Shown here: one piece after another, positions 1-11,000 of the stretch
Layout: each line of letters starts with the position of its first letter
Numbering within the stretch: position 1 is the first letter of the stretch
NCBI GenBank assembly: GCA_049999805.1
Contig: JBNGIO010003696.1
Location: 1 to 34,978 of the forward strand
Length of the DNA stretch: 34,978 nucleotides
DNA from: Folioceros fuciformis
Lineage: Eukaryota; Anthocerotophyta; Anthocerotopsida; Anthocerotales
Direction: 5' to 3'
Translations under genes and position numbers: made by a program
The notes under the pieces: model-generated
What the model saw: only the letters and a program-made list of their open reading frames with translations
Databases searched by the model: none
What the model was told of the DNA's origin: nothing

Positions 1-638
1 CGACCCCCCGGAGCCGGCGGGCAAGCGCCTTGCCGTCGCCGGCTACCGGGAACTGGCGGACGTCGGTCAGTACCGAGAGGTCTGGATGGGCCGGGTCGTT
101 GGGCTTCGCCATGAGCCCGATGGTCGCCCCCATCGATATCCGGTCGGCGTCTCGTCCCTTTGCTGCCGAGTTCTATGGTCTGAGGCGAGAGTGGGACACC
201 CCTCGCCGATCGTCCGTACAGACGCCTGTGTACGGAGACCTCGGCGACCTCGAGGGACATATCGAGTTCCTGGAGCAGTGGCGCGACCGGGAAATCGTCA
301 CGCCCCGCCATAGCTTCGTGGCGCCCAGTCCTGCCCTCAGTAATTACGAGCGGGGGAGGAAGAGTGCCAAGTCAGATCCGTCGGGCCGTCCGGTCCGCAG
401 CCCAACGCCTACCGGTCGCACGCGGGTAGGTGTATATCTGGGAGAGACACGTATCTCTCTCTGCTGGGGAGACGACTTGCGGTTGACTGACGAACGTACG
501 TCTGGCTGTGGACTAGGATTCTGTCGACAGGTTGGGGAGGGCGGTCGGATTGAGATCCCCTGCGAGGCCAGTTGATCCAGAGGAAGGGTTGGGTTTGGCA
601 CAGGACGATGGGCTCAAGTCCAGTGTATGGGACTACAC
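1..638. other. Unassigned GC-rich left end
   Basis: No gene is recognised here. The stretch is markedly GC-rich. One frame stays open on the plus strand for about 180 codons (30-575), and other frames are open too, as expected from composition alone. None of the translations shows a domain I know. The block ends at an assembly gap, and retroelement-derived sequence (for example an LTR end) is possible but not shown: I found no clear primer-binding site, terminal repeat or reverse-transcriptase motif. Confidence 0.3.
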
Positions 639-738
639 NNNNNNNNNNNNNNNNNNNNNNNNNNNNNNNNNNNNNNNNNNNNNNNNNNNNNNNNNNNNNN
701 NNNNNNNNNNNNNNNNNNNNNNNNNNNNNNNNNNNNNN
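639..738. other. 100-base assembly gap (Ns)
   Basis: Exactly 100 consecutive Ns, the conventional scaffold placeholder, so the true distance is unknown. The gap lies just upstream of the first readable ABCB exon and probably hides or displaces that gene's first exon and promoter. Confidence 0.99.
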
Positions 739-794
739 TGTCACCCACTTTGGATGTGAGGGGGAAAATTTGAAATGCGGGGTTACTGTCGCAG

Positions 795-3700
795 AATTTA
801 CGTCCCTTCGGGCAAGCTGCAAAGGAGCAGCAGCCCGAGGAGAAGTTCGCTGATGTGGAGGAGGGGGAAGAAGAGGGAGAGGGGCCTAAGACAGGGGCCC
901 AGGCAGTAGGATTTTTCGGGTTGTTTGTGTTTGCCGATTTTCTGGACAAAATTCTGATGTTGATTGGGGCCGTGGGTGCGATCGTTAATGGAGGAGCACT
1001 ACCGTGGTATTCTCTCTTGTTTGGGAAGTTGGTCAATACTCTGGGGCGGAATCAGAATGACAGCAGCAAGTTGATGCATGAAGTGCGGCAGGTGGGTAGC
1101 ATGTTTTCGGTACTTGGGAGGGACTGTCGTTTTGAGAATTGAGCAGAGTGATGAATCGAAGCTCTGGCATTTTCGTGTGCAGATATGTTACTACATGATT
1201 GGGCTGTCTGTTATCATATTCGTGGGCTCTTATCTTGGTAAGCTCTGGAACTTCAAACCTGCTGGTTAGGTGTTATGAACAGTTTGTGACTCTTGTCGGT
1301 GATGTTCGGGGTATGCAGAGGTCACTTGTTGGATGCTGGCTGCCGACAGACAGGCCACCCGAATTCGAACAAGATACCTGCGTGCTGTTCTTCGGCAAGA
1401 TGTGGGGTTCTTTGATACTGTGATTTCCACCGGTGAAGTGATGAACAACATTTCTGCTGATGTTGCCATCATTCAAGATGCTATCGGTGAGAAGGTAGTG
1501 ACTGTTCTCTTTTGTCTATAGTCTCGAAGGTGTACGTTTTGGAGGAGGTTGGAGGTCAAAAAAAGAAAAACTTGGTCATTGAGGTATGCCTATTTTGGAC
1601 GACTCTGAAACATGGATGGTGTCTCTGCAGGTGGGCAACTTCATCCATCATCTAGCTACATTTGTGTCGGGGTACACAGTAGGCATCATGAAATCATGGA
1701 AAGTGTCACTTGTGGTGTTTGCGGTGACACCTCTCATGATTATATGTGGCAAGGTACAGCGGAGTGTGTACATTGATCTGGCCTCCAAGGAAGAGGTATC
1801 CTTCCAAGACTTGCTCTAACCTCGTGCATTACTGTCGGGCTGCTAGCTGTCAGTTTACATGGTTGATGGTCTGCTGTACGACTGCAGGAAGCTTACTATG
1901 AAGCTGGGAACCTTGCCGAGCAAGCACTTAGTGCGATCAGAACTGTGTACTCTTTTGTTGCTGAGGATCAGTTTACTGCTCGGTACTCAGATCTGCTTGC
2001 TAAATCTCTTCCGTTTGGGCTCAAAGTAGGGTTCGCTCGTGGCCTTGGTATTGGCATCATCTACCTGGTGATGTATGGAACATGGGCTTTGGCTCTCTGG
2101 TATGGGTCTGTCCTCATACAAAAGGGCGAACTATCAGGAGGAGCTGCCATAGCTTGCTTCTTTGGAGTTATTGTTGGGGGAAAGTAAGTTCTTTGCCAGT
2201 AGCTCTGTCATTAGTGTCGATTGTCTTGTACAGTTTGGTGCCCCTCGTTTCTTATGTGTTTCCTGTTCTGAATGTGTTTCCTGCTCTGACATGATGTGTT
2301 TGTATTCGGGCATGTTACAGGGGCTTGGGACTTGCTGCCCCATATCTTGCAAATTTTGCACAAGGTGGAGTCGCCGCTTTTCGAGTATTTGGGATGATAA
2401 ACAGGGTTCCAGCTATAGATGTAGATTGCCCCGATGGCAAGACCCCTAATAAAGTTCATGGTACCATAGAGTTCCAGAAAGTGGACTTCACGTATCCGGC
2501 TCGGCTGGAGGTTCAGATTTTCAAGAAATTTTCCCTGACAGTCCCTGCGGGCAAGACAGTTGCACTGGTTGGTCCGAGTGGCAGCGGCAAATCAACGGCC
2601 TTCGCACTGCTTGAAAGGTTCTATGACCCTGACAAGGGTAAGCATGCTCATCATGTTGAAAGAATGAAACGGCTAACCTGCTTGTCCATTGAAGTCACAG
2701 ACGGTTTTCGGCCTGCCTTCCCCATTTAAGTTCTTATGACCTTGAACAATCACGCACTTCTGACACCGTTCACCTCACAATTCCTTAGCGTTGGATGTCA
2801 TACTGCAGGTGCGGTCCTCCTGGATCATGTGGATATTCGTGAGCTCCAACTTCGATGGTTAAGGAAACAGATCGGGCTAGTAGGGCAAGAGCCCGTCTTA
2901 TATGCCACCACAATAGGGGACAACATCTCATATGGGAAGGAAGGAGCGTCCATGAAGGAAATCATCAAAGCTGCCCAAGCAGCAAACGCTGATTCATTCA
3001 TTCAGCTGTTGACTGATAAGTATGAGACTCAGGTGCAGCAGCAGACTTTCTTGCCTTTGCTGTGGTTGTCAATGACTCCATTTGTGTCATGTCTTGGTCT
3101 CATTTTTTTGGTGTTTCAGTTGTGCTAATGTGGGTGCTCCTTCATGGGGATCTTCAGGTTGGTGAAAGAGGTGTACAACTGTCAGGTGGTCAAAAGCAGC
3201 GGATTGCAATCGCCCGGGCAGTCCTCAAGGATCCAAAAATTTTGCTTCTTGATGAAGCAACAAGTGCTTTGGACACGGAATCTGAGCATATTGTTCAAGA
3301 AGCTCTGGACCGTATGATGGTGAAGCGAACCACAATGGTGATAGCTCATCGACTTTCCACAATCCGTCATGTGGACTTGATCGCGGTAGTCAGTAATGGA
3401 GAGGTCGTAGAACTGGGAAAGCACGAGCAGCTGATAGCCAGGGGTGGTGTTTATTCTGGCTTGGTTACCATGGCAAATGCGAACACAGATAAGGGTGCAC
3501 TGCCTGGGAAAGCAAGAAACAGTGGAGGAGGCAAGACACCTATGATGACCCCGTACCAGGCTATGACTCCGGCAAAGGCTTCTGAAGTCGAATCAGTCGT
3601 TGGGGTTGAAAAGGTAAGGGATGAGTAGAGTGTGCAGTGTCTGTATTTATCGTACTGCTATGTCTGGACGTTTTCCCCCTTTGCTGATGGAGTGTCCTCC

Positions 3701-5659
3701 AACGCAGGAGCAGGCACCTGAGAAGCCAGATGTCAAACTGAGTGACATCCTTGCTTTGAGTAGAACAGAGATCCCACTTCTGATCCTTGGGTTCTTCAAT
3801 GGCATCAATGCAGGGATCATCTTTCCGTTCTTTGCTTTTATCATGGGCCAAGTGGTGTTCGTATATTTCAACGACGATCATGCAAAGATGCGTAGGCAGG
3901 TCAATCTTTGGGCTTGTGTGTACATCGGCTTGGGGATACTTGCTATCATCTCCATGACTGGCCAGCATGGCTTCTCGAACTGGGCTGGAATCAGGTTGAC
4001 CCGGAGATTGCGAGAAAAACTTTTCGAAACATTGTTGCGGCAGGAAGTAGGGTGGTTCGACAGGGATGAGAATACATCTGGAGCTCTTCTGTCTCGCTTA
4101 TCTGCGGACTCCGCCTATGTACGAGGGCTACTTGGTGACCGTTTCTCAATTCTGTTCATGGGAGTGGCAGCTATAGGTGTGGGATTGATCATCTGTGGCA
4201 TTCTGAATTTGAAGATGACTCTGGTTGCAATCGCTGTGACTCCTATTTTTCTTGGAGCAAACTATATGCAAATAATATTGAACATGGGTGTTGGAGGCCA
4301 AGACGATGTTTATGCCAGAGCAGGAAGCATTGCTGCTGAGGCAATCGGAAGTATCCGAACTGTAGCTTCCTTCGCTTCTGAGGATAAGGTGGTGACCTTG
4401 TTCAACCAGGCTTTGTCGCTGCCTTTGCAGGAGTCCTTCAAAAGCGCCCAGACAGCTGGGGCCGCTCTAGGAGCGTCACAGGCATTGATGTATGGAGGCT
4501 ATACCGTGACCTTGTGGTATGGGTCCACCCTGGTTCAAAAAGGAGAAACGAATTTTGGAGTTGTGCTGAAGATCTTTTTGATCCTGATCCTGAGTTCATT
4601 CTCTGTGGGTCAAATCGCGCAAATGGCTCCAGACTCTTCCAAGAGTATTGCAGCAGCTCAGTCTGTGTTCGCGATTCTGAAACGAAAACCGAAGATTGAT
4701 GTATTCGATGCGAAGGTACGCTTGGTATTCTGTTCATTGACATGTTTTTCTTTGTTCAACTGCTGGTTGTGATCGCCATGACATGCACCTGAGTGCTGTT
4801 CTCATCCGTGACAGGCAAACCGTCTGGAAAAGGTAAATGGGACGATCGAGTTCCAAAAAGTTTTCTTTTCCTACCCAGCTCGACCCCACATCCCTGTCTT
4901 CCAACAATTCAACCTCAAGATTCCCTCTGGCTACACTGTTGCTCTGGTGGGTAGCAGTGGTAGTGGCAAGTCCACAGTCATCTCGCTCATTCAGCGATTT
5001 TACGACCCAGATTCGGGCAAGGTCTTGCTGGATGGCACCGATATTAAGCTTCTCAAGGTCAAATGGCTCAGACAGCAGACTGCTCTTGTGGGCCAAGAGC
5101 CGGTGTTGTTCGCTGGTACGATTCGGGAAAACATTTTGCACGGAAAGCAGGATGCAACTACTCAGGAGGTAGAGCAGGCAGCGCGCACAGCCAACGTACA
5201 CAGTTTCATCTGCTCTCTAGCAGATGGATACGACACACAGGTAGGTCTCCAAGCAAGCAGAATCCTAGCACGTCATCTTGGTTGGCAAGGTTGCTGATTG
5301 ACCATGGTCTCTCTAATGTACAGGTTGGGGAACGAGGAGTTCAGCTGTCAGGAGGCCAGAAACAGAGAATTGCCATTGCCAGAGCAGTCCTTAAGGATCC
5401 AAAGATCCTGTTGCTTGATGAGGCCACAAGCGCATTGGACACCGAGTCGGAGCACAAAGTCCAAGTAGCATTAGAGAAAATTTCTCGTGGTAAAACCACT
5501 GTGATAGTCGCCCACAGGCTGTCAACTGTTAGAAACGCCGACAAGATAGCTGTCGTCCGCAAAGGTGAGGTGGTAGAAGTTGGATCACACGAGAGGCTGA
5601 TGGAGGACCCTGACGGAGTCTACTATCGCCTGGTTTCACTACAGCTGAACTCGCAATAA
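795..5659 (+). CDS. Full-size ABC transporter, subfamily B (MDR/P-glycoprotein type), 5'-partial
   Basis: ATP-driven membrane transporter of the ABCB family; plant members move auxin, lipids or xenobiotics, and the substrate cannot be told here. Eleven exons: 795-1091, 1183-1237, 1319-1494, 1631-1795, 1888-2183, 2321-2637, 2809-3032, 3158-3613, 3708-4715, 4815-5240, 5324-5659. They join in frame to 1251 aa, the usual full-size length. Order is TMD1-NBD1-TMD2-NBD2. Walker A motifs are GPSGSGKST (about residue 414) and GSSGSGKST (about 1043). Both halves have a VGQEPVL Q-loop, the LSGGQKQR signature, Walker [13 protein letters not shown] and an AHRLST switch histidine, so both ATP sites look intact. 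The first readable exon follows a plausible acceptor (TCGCAG, 789-794) and has no in-frame ATG, so the start lies in or beyond the N gap. The stop is TAA at 5657-5659. The neighbour WDR91 gene is convergent. Confidence 0.95.
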
Positions 5660-7157
5660 CCCACATCCATTCTGTCTCTCTCCTGGACGGCAGGTCCAGG
5701 AACTGAAATTCACGTCTGTTGCGCAACCTTTGTCCCATTTGACCTGGTAGGGTAGCATTCCAGCCTCTTGCGAAGCAGGACGAGTGTCAGAGATCTTAAC
5801 ACGCGCGGCAGATTGACACTTCGTCCGATCAAGTCCCGCCAAGCACTGATCCAGGAAGTAGTACACCCACACTTCTCTCGTGTCTTCAGTGGCTTTCCTC
5901 GTCCCTGGGAGCGACAAGCGGATATGTTGTCTTCAGAGCCGATTGGAAGCGCCCCAAGAGGGGCAAATTTGCAAGTTAGTATTGATTGGATGCCCCGAGG
6001 AGCAAGCCCAAAAATGTGCGGAAGTCCGGCCTAAGTAGGGCCGACATGTCTCCGCTAACAGATGTGTTCGATTGGTTCGGGTGCCAGCACGACTATCCTC
6101 CCAAAACGGTCATTGGGCAGTCGACTTCACCTCCCAATAAGGACAACGCAGGTATGAAAGGTCATGCAATATATTCCCCCCAGTGGTTGCGCAGGTTTTA
6201 GGAGCAATATGGGTTAAATGAGGTCCAATCCGAGACTACTCTGATTCAGTACATCTTACATATCTGGGGAATCGCTCTAGCCTAGTTTCAGTGTAGCACA
6301 CAAGATATATACTAGCGAAGTGGCTATGTGAATGTTTACCTGTATGCAAAGTTAGAGTAAACTTACCTTGTCATTCCTCCGTGGACCAAGGAGAGAATTT
6401 ATTCACTATCATATCACAATTCTATATAGAATCTATGATTCCTCATTCATTGAAAGCAAATGGTGGCATCAAATTCAAAATAAGATGCTTGTTGGCTTTG
6501 ATCAATCTATGATTCTTAGCGAATAGGAGATAAAATAACTCCTCTAATTACTTCATACTAGGAATTTTGGAGATAACATTTGTGGAGGTAATCTTGGAGT
6601 GTGACATTAGGATCTTGCAAGGCAAGATGTATCTCTTCCTATCTTATTTGGAGGAATAAGCTTGCTGGCAACAAAGATGTTGGCACGGTGGTATTTCTTG
6701 GGAGGTAGGGCCTTTGACTTCGGTCGTGGCTTACTATTTTCCTCATTTGGGATTCTTGCAATTGAAATCTTTCGACAGGGTGCCATCCCTTTGTAGGTGT
6801 CTCTGAGATTAGATAGAGACTCTCTTTCTTTTGTAGATGGGGTTGCTATGCCTCAATTCTCATCTCTTCCCACAATAGGGATTCAAGGGTTCTAAGTTTC
6901 TCTTCTTTAGAAAAAAAATACAAGTAGATGCAACTCAATCTTCTTCAAGATTTTTCTACAACTCTGTTCTTGCTTGGGAAAGGGAATTGTGCCCCTTCTC
7001 GAGTTGAGAGTCAGAAACGTGTGACATGTTTTTGGCTTTGGCTCAACCCAAAATTTAAGCTTTCTAAATCATACTAGCCACATTCTTTACTACAATGAGG
7101 GTTTTGCCTTGGTTTGGTCGAATCTTTGGCCTGCTTTCTCTCCTCTTGCAGCTATAA

Positions 7158-7307
7158 GGTGTCACTTGACAACTTTGGTATTCATCTTGCTTGTTACCCA
7201 ATTGGCGGACAACAAATTGCTACACACAACATGGTGTCACTTGACAACTTTGGTATTCATCTTGCTTGTTACCCAATTGGCGGACAACAAATCGCTACAC
7301 ACAACAT
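7158..7307. repeat. 75-bp tandem duplication (2 copies)
   Basis: Copies 7158-7232 and 7233-7307 are identical except for one base (t/c at position 61 of the unit), so the duplication is recent. Each unit starts GGTGTCACTTGAC and ends ACACAACAT. Confidence 0.97.
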
Positions 7308-7405
7308 TGTGCCGTGTGTCATGTTTTCATAGGCCAAGAAGTCTAGTTTTCTATCCTTTCAGGGAGCACCCTTACACTTTAATCAACAAAATATCTCGTC
7401 GGGAT

Positions 7406-7513
7406 GATCTTTTCCTCTTTAAAGGATGATAGGTTTCTTTTGTTGACGTGGTTGTAATTGATCTTTTCCTCTTTAAAGGATGATAGGTTTCTTTTGTTGA
7501 TGTGGTTGTAATG
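7406..7513. repeat. 54-bp tandem duplication (2 copies)
   Basis: Copies 7406-7459 and 7460-7513 start GATCTTTTCCTC and differ at two positions. The second copy runs directly into the 36-bp duplication. Confidence 0.96.
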
Positions 7514-7566
7514 GACCTCACATAGGTCTCTGTTGACGTGGTTGTAATGGACCTCACATAGGTCTC
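7495..7566. repeat. 36-bp tandem duplication (2 copies)
   Basis: Copies 7495-7530 and 7531-7566 start TGTTGA(T/C)GTGG, end ATAGGTCTC and differ at one base. The array overlaps the last part of the 54-bp array and the first part of the 60-bp array. Confidence 0.96.
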
Positions 7567-7672
7567 AATGTGCAAGCATGTGCAAGGCATTTTCCAAGTT
7601 TTTGAAGTCTTGCTCACATAGGTCTCAGTGTGCGAGCATGTGCAAGGCATTTTCCAAGTTTTTGAAGTCTTG
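7553..7672. repeat. 60-bp tandem duplication (2 copies)
   Basis: Copies 7553-7612 and 7613-7672 start CTCACATAGGTCTCA and differ at two positions. The first copy begins inside the second copy of the 36-bp repeat, giving a staircase of nested duplications. Confidence 0.96.
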
Positions 7673-7774
7673 CACCAAGTCAGTTTATAATAGGATAAAT
7701 AGTCTTGGACTTCCTCCATTGTAAAGCATTCTTTCAGCATAGAGCTTCCATTACTCTACATTGGGCATTGACTA

Positions 7775-7909
7775 ATACCATATATAAGATGACCATAATG
7801 TTAGTAGAAACATTGGATAATACAATATATAAAATGACAACAATACTAGGAGAGTTTTTGGATAATGCAATAGACAAGATGGCAACAATGTTAGGAGAGA
7901 GCGACTCTA
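7775..7909. repeat. 45-bp imperfect tandem repeat (3 copies)
   Basis: Three diverged units start at about 7775, 7820 and 7865. Each contains a variant of ATA-CAATATATAAAATGACAA and ends in a GGATA-like junction. In one plus-strand frame the unit reads as 15 codons without a stop, but there is no other sign of coding. It is older and more diverged than the arrays just upstream. Confidence 0.8.
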
Positions 7910-8091
7910 CATGGTTGAGATATACATCTCAACCTCCATCAATCACATTATAAAATACATCAACGTGCCACCAGATTGCCACTTCCTTGTAAGATACAAG
8001 ATCAAAACTTTACACATCCTGGAACTCGTTTGCCATCCCGGATATAGTGGAGTGGGTTAGTATCGGAATACAGGGAATTGCCTACAATCCC

Positions 8092-11000
8092 TCAACGGAT
8101 AGTAGCGACCTGAACTGAATGATCCGCCGACCCTGTTGCATAGACTGCTTGTATGGGATGCCAGTCGACAGAGGTGATTGCACCTGTCTGTTCGACTGTC
8201 TTTTGAGCTTTCAAGCGTCTACCCAACTGCAGGAAGGCAGCAGACAAGTCAGACGAGCACCTGATATGTCTGTTGATCACTGCAGCAAAGCAAGAAGACG
8301 GGAATCTGAGAATGAAGCTGCGACATCACTTACTGAGTACATTGACGCATAATTCTGGCTGGACGTCACAAGTACCCTTTTCCCCAACGCGTCCAATGCA
8401 AATTCATGTCGTGGCACGGTTGAAGTCTTTAAGGACGTTACGCTGCTGTTCACGAGGGCATCCTGCTATCAGATGATGTGTCCGAGATCTTTGGCAACCA
8501 GATCTTATCAGAGGAACGTACCTGCTAGTATCAATAGCTTGCAATATCTGGCCCTGATTGTGGATACTCCATTCCACAAGCTGCGACACAGGAGAAGGAG
8601 ATCTCGCTTCAGGAAACCACTTTGCAGTGCGTCCTGCAATTAGTGAAATCAAGACGGCGTGGGTACCTTGCCATCCGAGCTAAGGCTCCAAATGCTGGCC
8701 TGGTCATGGCCGAATCTGACACAGCTGACAGGACAGGAGTCATTGACTGGCCACCCTGTTATGGGTTGGAATCCATTCATGTCTATTTCTTTGGTTAAGG
8801 ATACCGGTTCTCCAGAAGATAGTCTGCACGGCCCAACTCACAAAGTAACTAAAAACACAGAGTCAAGGATACCAAAGAGGCGGATCATGCCGTCAGTTGC
8901 ACCCGCTGCCACAATTTTCCCGTTGTGGTTGAAGCAAACTGATGTAACTGCAGGCGGGTCCTGGCCAAGAGGCAATAAGTTCTGCAGGAACCAAGCAGGA
9001 AATCTGAGACCTAGCATCTGAAAGACATCGACACGGAATCCAGTTCTGTAAGAAAGGTAGTAGAACAGGCGGGTGCCATACAACAGGTTTCCAAAGCCTC
9101 ATATTCCACACAGTGAGCGAGCCAAAGCCCATTGCTTCAATACCATCACCGTGATGCCTGGCAGCACAGCATTGTTGATAAGTCGACAGGCTAACATACT
9201 CTGGAACAGAGGAAGAGTTTCCATGAGCGCAACCGGTAATCAAGATCGCACATACCCCTCAGATGCACCAGCAGATACAAAAATCGGGTCTGTCGGGCTG
9301 CACTTCAAATCCAACACCCTGCAGATTTGGATGCAGACAGTGCGATCAGTCTTAGCGTGTTGCACAAGCAGACAATATCTACTGGCAGAACCATGCTGTA
9401 AGGTAGCGGCTAAGCAACCTTGGAAAGTCGGCGTTACTGAGAAGGTTGCACACAACTCGTTTGCCCTCCACGTTCCACACCTTGATGCCACCCACAGAGG
9501 TGCCTAGCAGCAGCTGCAACGCAATAAGAATATTAATGGTAGTCGCAAAAGGTGGCTGCCAACCTCTGGTATGTACAAGCTGCGAACCGCATGAAAACAC
9601 ACTAGGCACCAACTATGTGGCGAGGGCCTTACCAGGCGGTCAGACTTAAACTCCCATTCCAAGGACAGAACTTCTGAACCACAGTAGATGGTCGCATTCC
9701 GTGAGCTTGACCCGTGCAAGGTGTCAGGAGCCCATATCCTGCATGATTTTTGAACCGATATTTAGCACTTCAAGTGTTCTTCAAATGCTGGAACTGTTAG
9801 GAACACAACCGCTTTACCTGACTGTGCCATCAACTGAGGCACTTGCAATGTTAGCTCCACTAGCTGAAAACCGGCACCTCGTGATGGCGCTTGTATGACC
9901 AGCATAGAGTTCCTGAACCAAAGACCTTACTACCTATCAGGCGTATGGCACATTACTGTGATGTGAGGCAAGCACATGACACCTTCTCCAACTTATTTTA
10001 GAACAAAGAACGCTAGAGACTAAAAGGGCATTCCTTAGGATGCTCACCAGCCCACCTGAGACTCAATGTGAACTTCAGGCACTGTTTCCTCCTCTGACAA
10101 ACTACTCGCGCTGTAATCAGAAACAACTCCACCTGAGGACAGTGGAAGGTGAGCAACTTAGGCAGCCATGAAACCCACCCCACCGAGCTGCAGCACTGCA
10201 TGAAGGTCTCAACCATCTGGACACATTGGCATAGAGCACACTAGAGTGACAGAGGAAGGACCTGAAGAAATCCCCATGAGATCGCTTGCTTCTTTGTCAA
10301 AAAGCTCGGTTTGCCAGGGCACCAGAGCTAGTTCATCCTTGAAGGTTAGCTGTTCATCTTCAGAGGACTCATATTGTGTCCCAGAATAAGGTTTGGAAGC
10401 CAACACGAGCTGTTGACTTGTGCTGCTTGCAGAAGTCGTGAGCGAGCCCCTGGCTCTAGTATAATCAGAAAGACTCTTTCCACTAGATAGGCGCTGAAAA
10501 TTTAACTGATCCCGGATTGAGCTTGAAGAAGGCCTGAACACACATCAGATACGTAACGCAACTGGAATTGACTCTGTTAAGCAGCTGGGATTATAACCCA
10601 GATGCACTTCAGCATTCAGCCACGTTTAAGGAACTCTAGTCATGCGTGAAACCTGTCTATTCATGATGCCGAAAGGACAGACCTCCTTGAGGATGACGCT
10701 GCTTCCAGATCTCTTTCCAGCTGAAGACATCTCTCCTGCAACTGCCCTAATTCTTGCTTCATGGCCCTAACCTTCACTCTCTCTCCGTGAAACCTCAGCA
10801 GTGAGGGCAGATGTGTCACGGTGATAAGTTAAGTACACGACAGCTTGTAAACATGCACCATGGTCCTAGTCCTGAACTTAGGAAGTAAAAACAGGAAATC
10901 AAGCATGTCACAAGGATATGAATGCCGTCAAAGACTTCAGAAAGAAAGTTGCGAAATGATACCATCAAGGTATCCAGCCACTCCTTGGTGAAATAAACAT

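Larger units (their letters stand above)
5660..8091. other. Intergenic region, AT-rich and repeat-bearing from about 6200
   Basis: This lies between the convergent ABCB and WDR91 genes. 5660-6200 has normal composition and no convincing ORF; it presumably includes the ABCB 3' UTR. From about 6200 to 8040 the sequence becomes clearly AT-rich compared with its flanks. It has no recognisable coding region and carries the tandem duplications listed separately (7158-7909). Short open frames here simply read through the repeats. I see no transposase, terminal inverted repeats or RNA gene. It could be the remains of an inserted element, but nothing proves that. Confidence 0.6.

Noticed and set aside
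30-575. A long open frame in the GC-rich left end.
   Set aside because: Several overlapping frames are open at once, the peptide shows no known domain, and high GC explains the lack of stops.
739-794. TGTCACCCAC right after the gap as an LTR start.
   Set aside because: Only the first few bases resemble an LTR end; there is no partner repeat or primer-binding site, and the sequence runs straight into the ABCB exon acceptor.
1796-1887. ABCB intron 4 begins GTATCCTTCC, a perfect U12 donor.
   Set aside because: The last 40 bases contain no CCTTAAC/CCTTGAC-like branch site, only an ordinary TACGACTGCAG end, so it is more likely a U2 intron with a chance match.
7372-7740. A 122-codon minus-strand frame with repeated peptides.
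   Set aside because: It is only the translation of the 54-, 36- and 60-bp tandem duplications; there is no start context, conservation or composition typical of coding DNA here.
7158-7909. A CRISPR-like array or satellite.
   Set aside because: The repeats are directly adjacent with no unique spacers, and the units differ in length from one array to the next.
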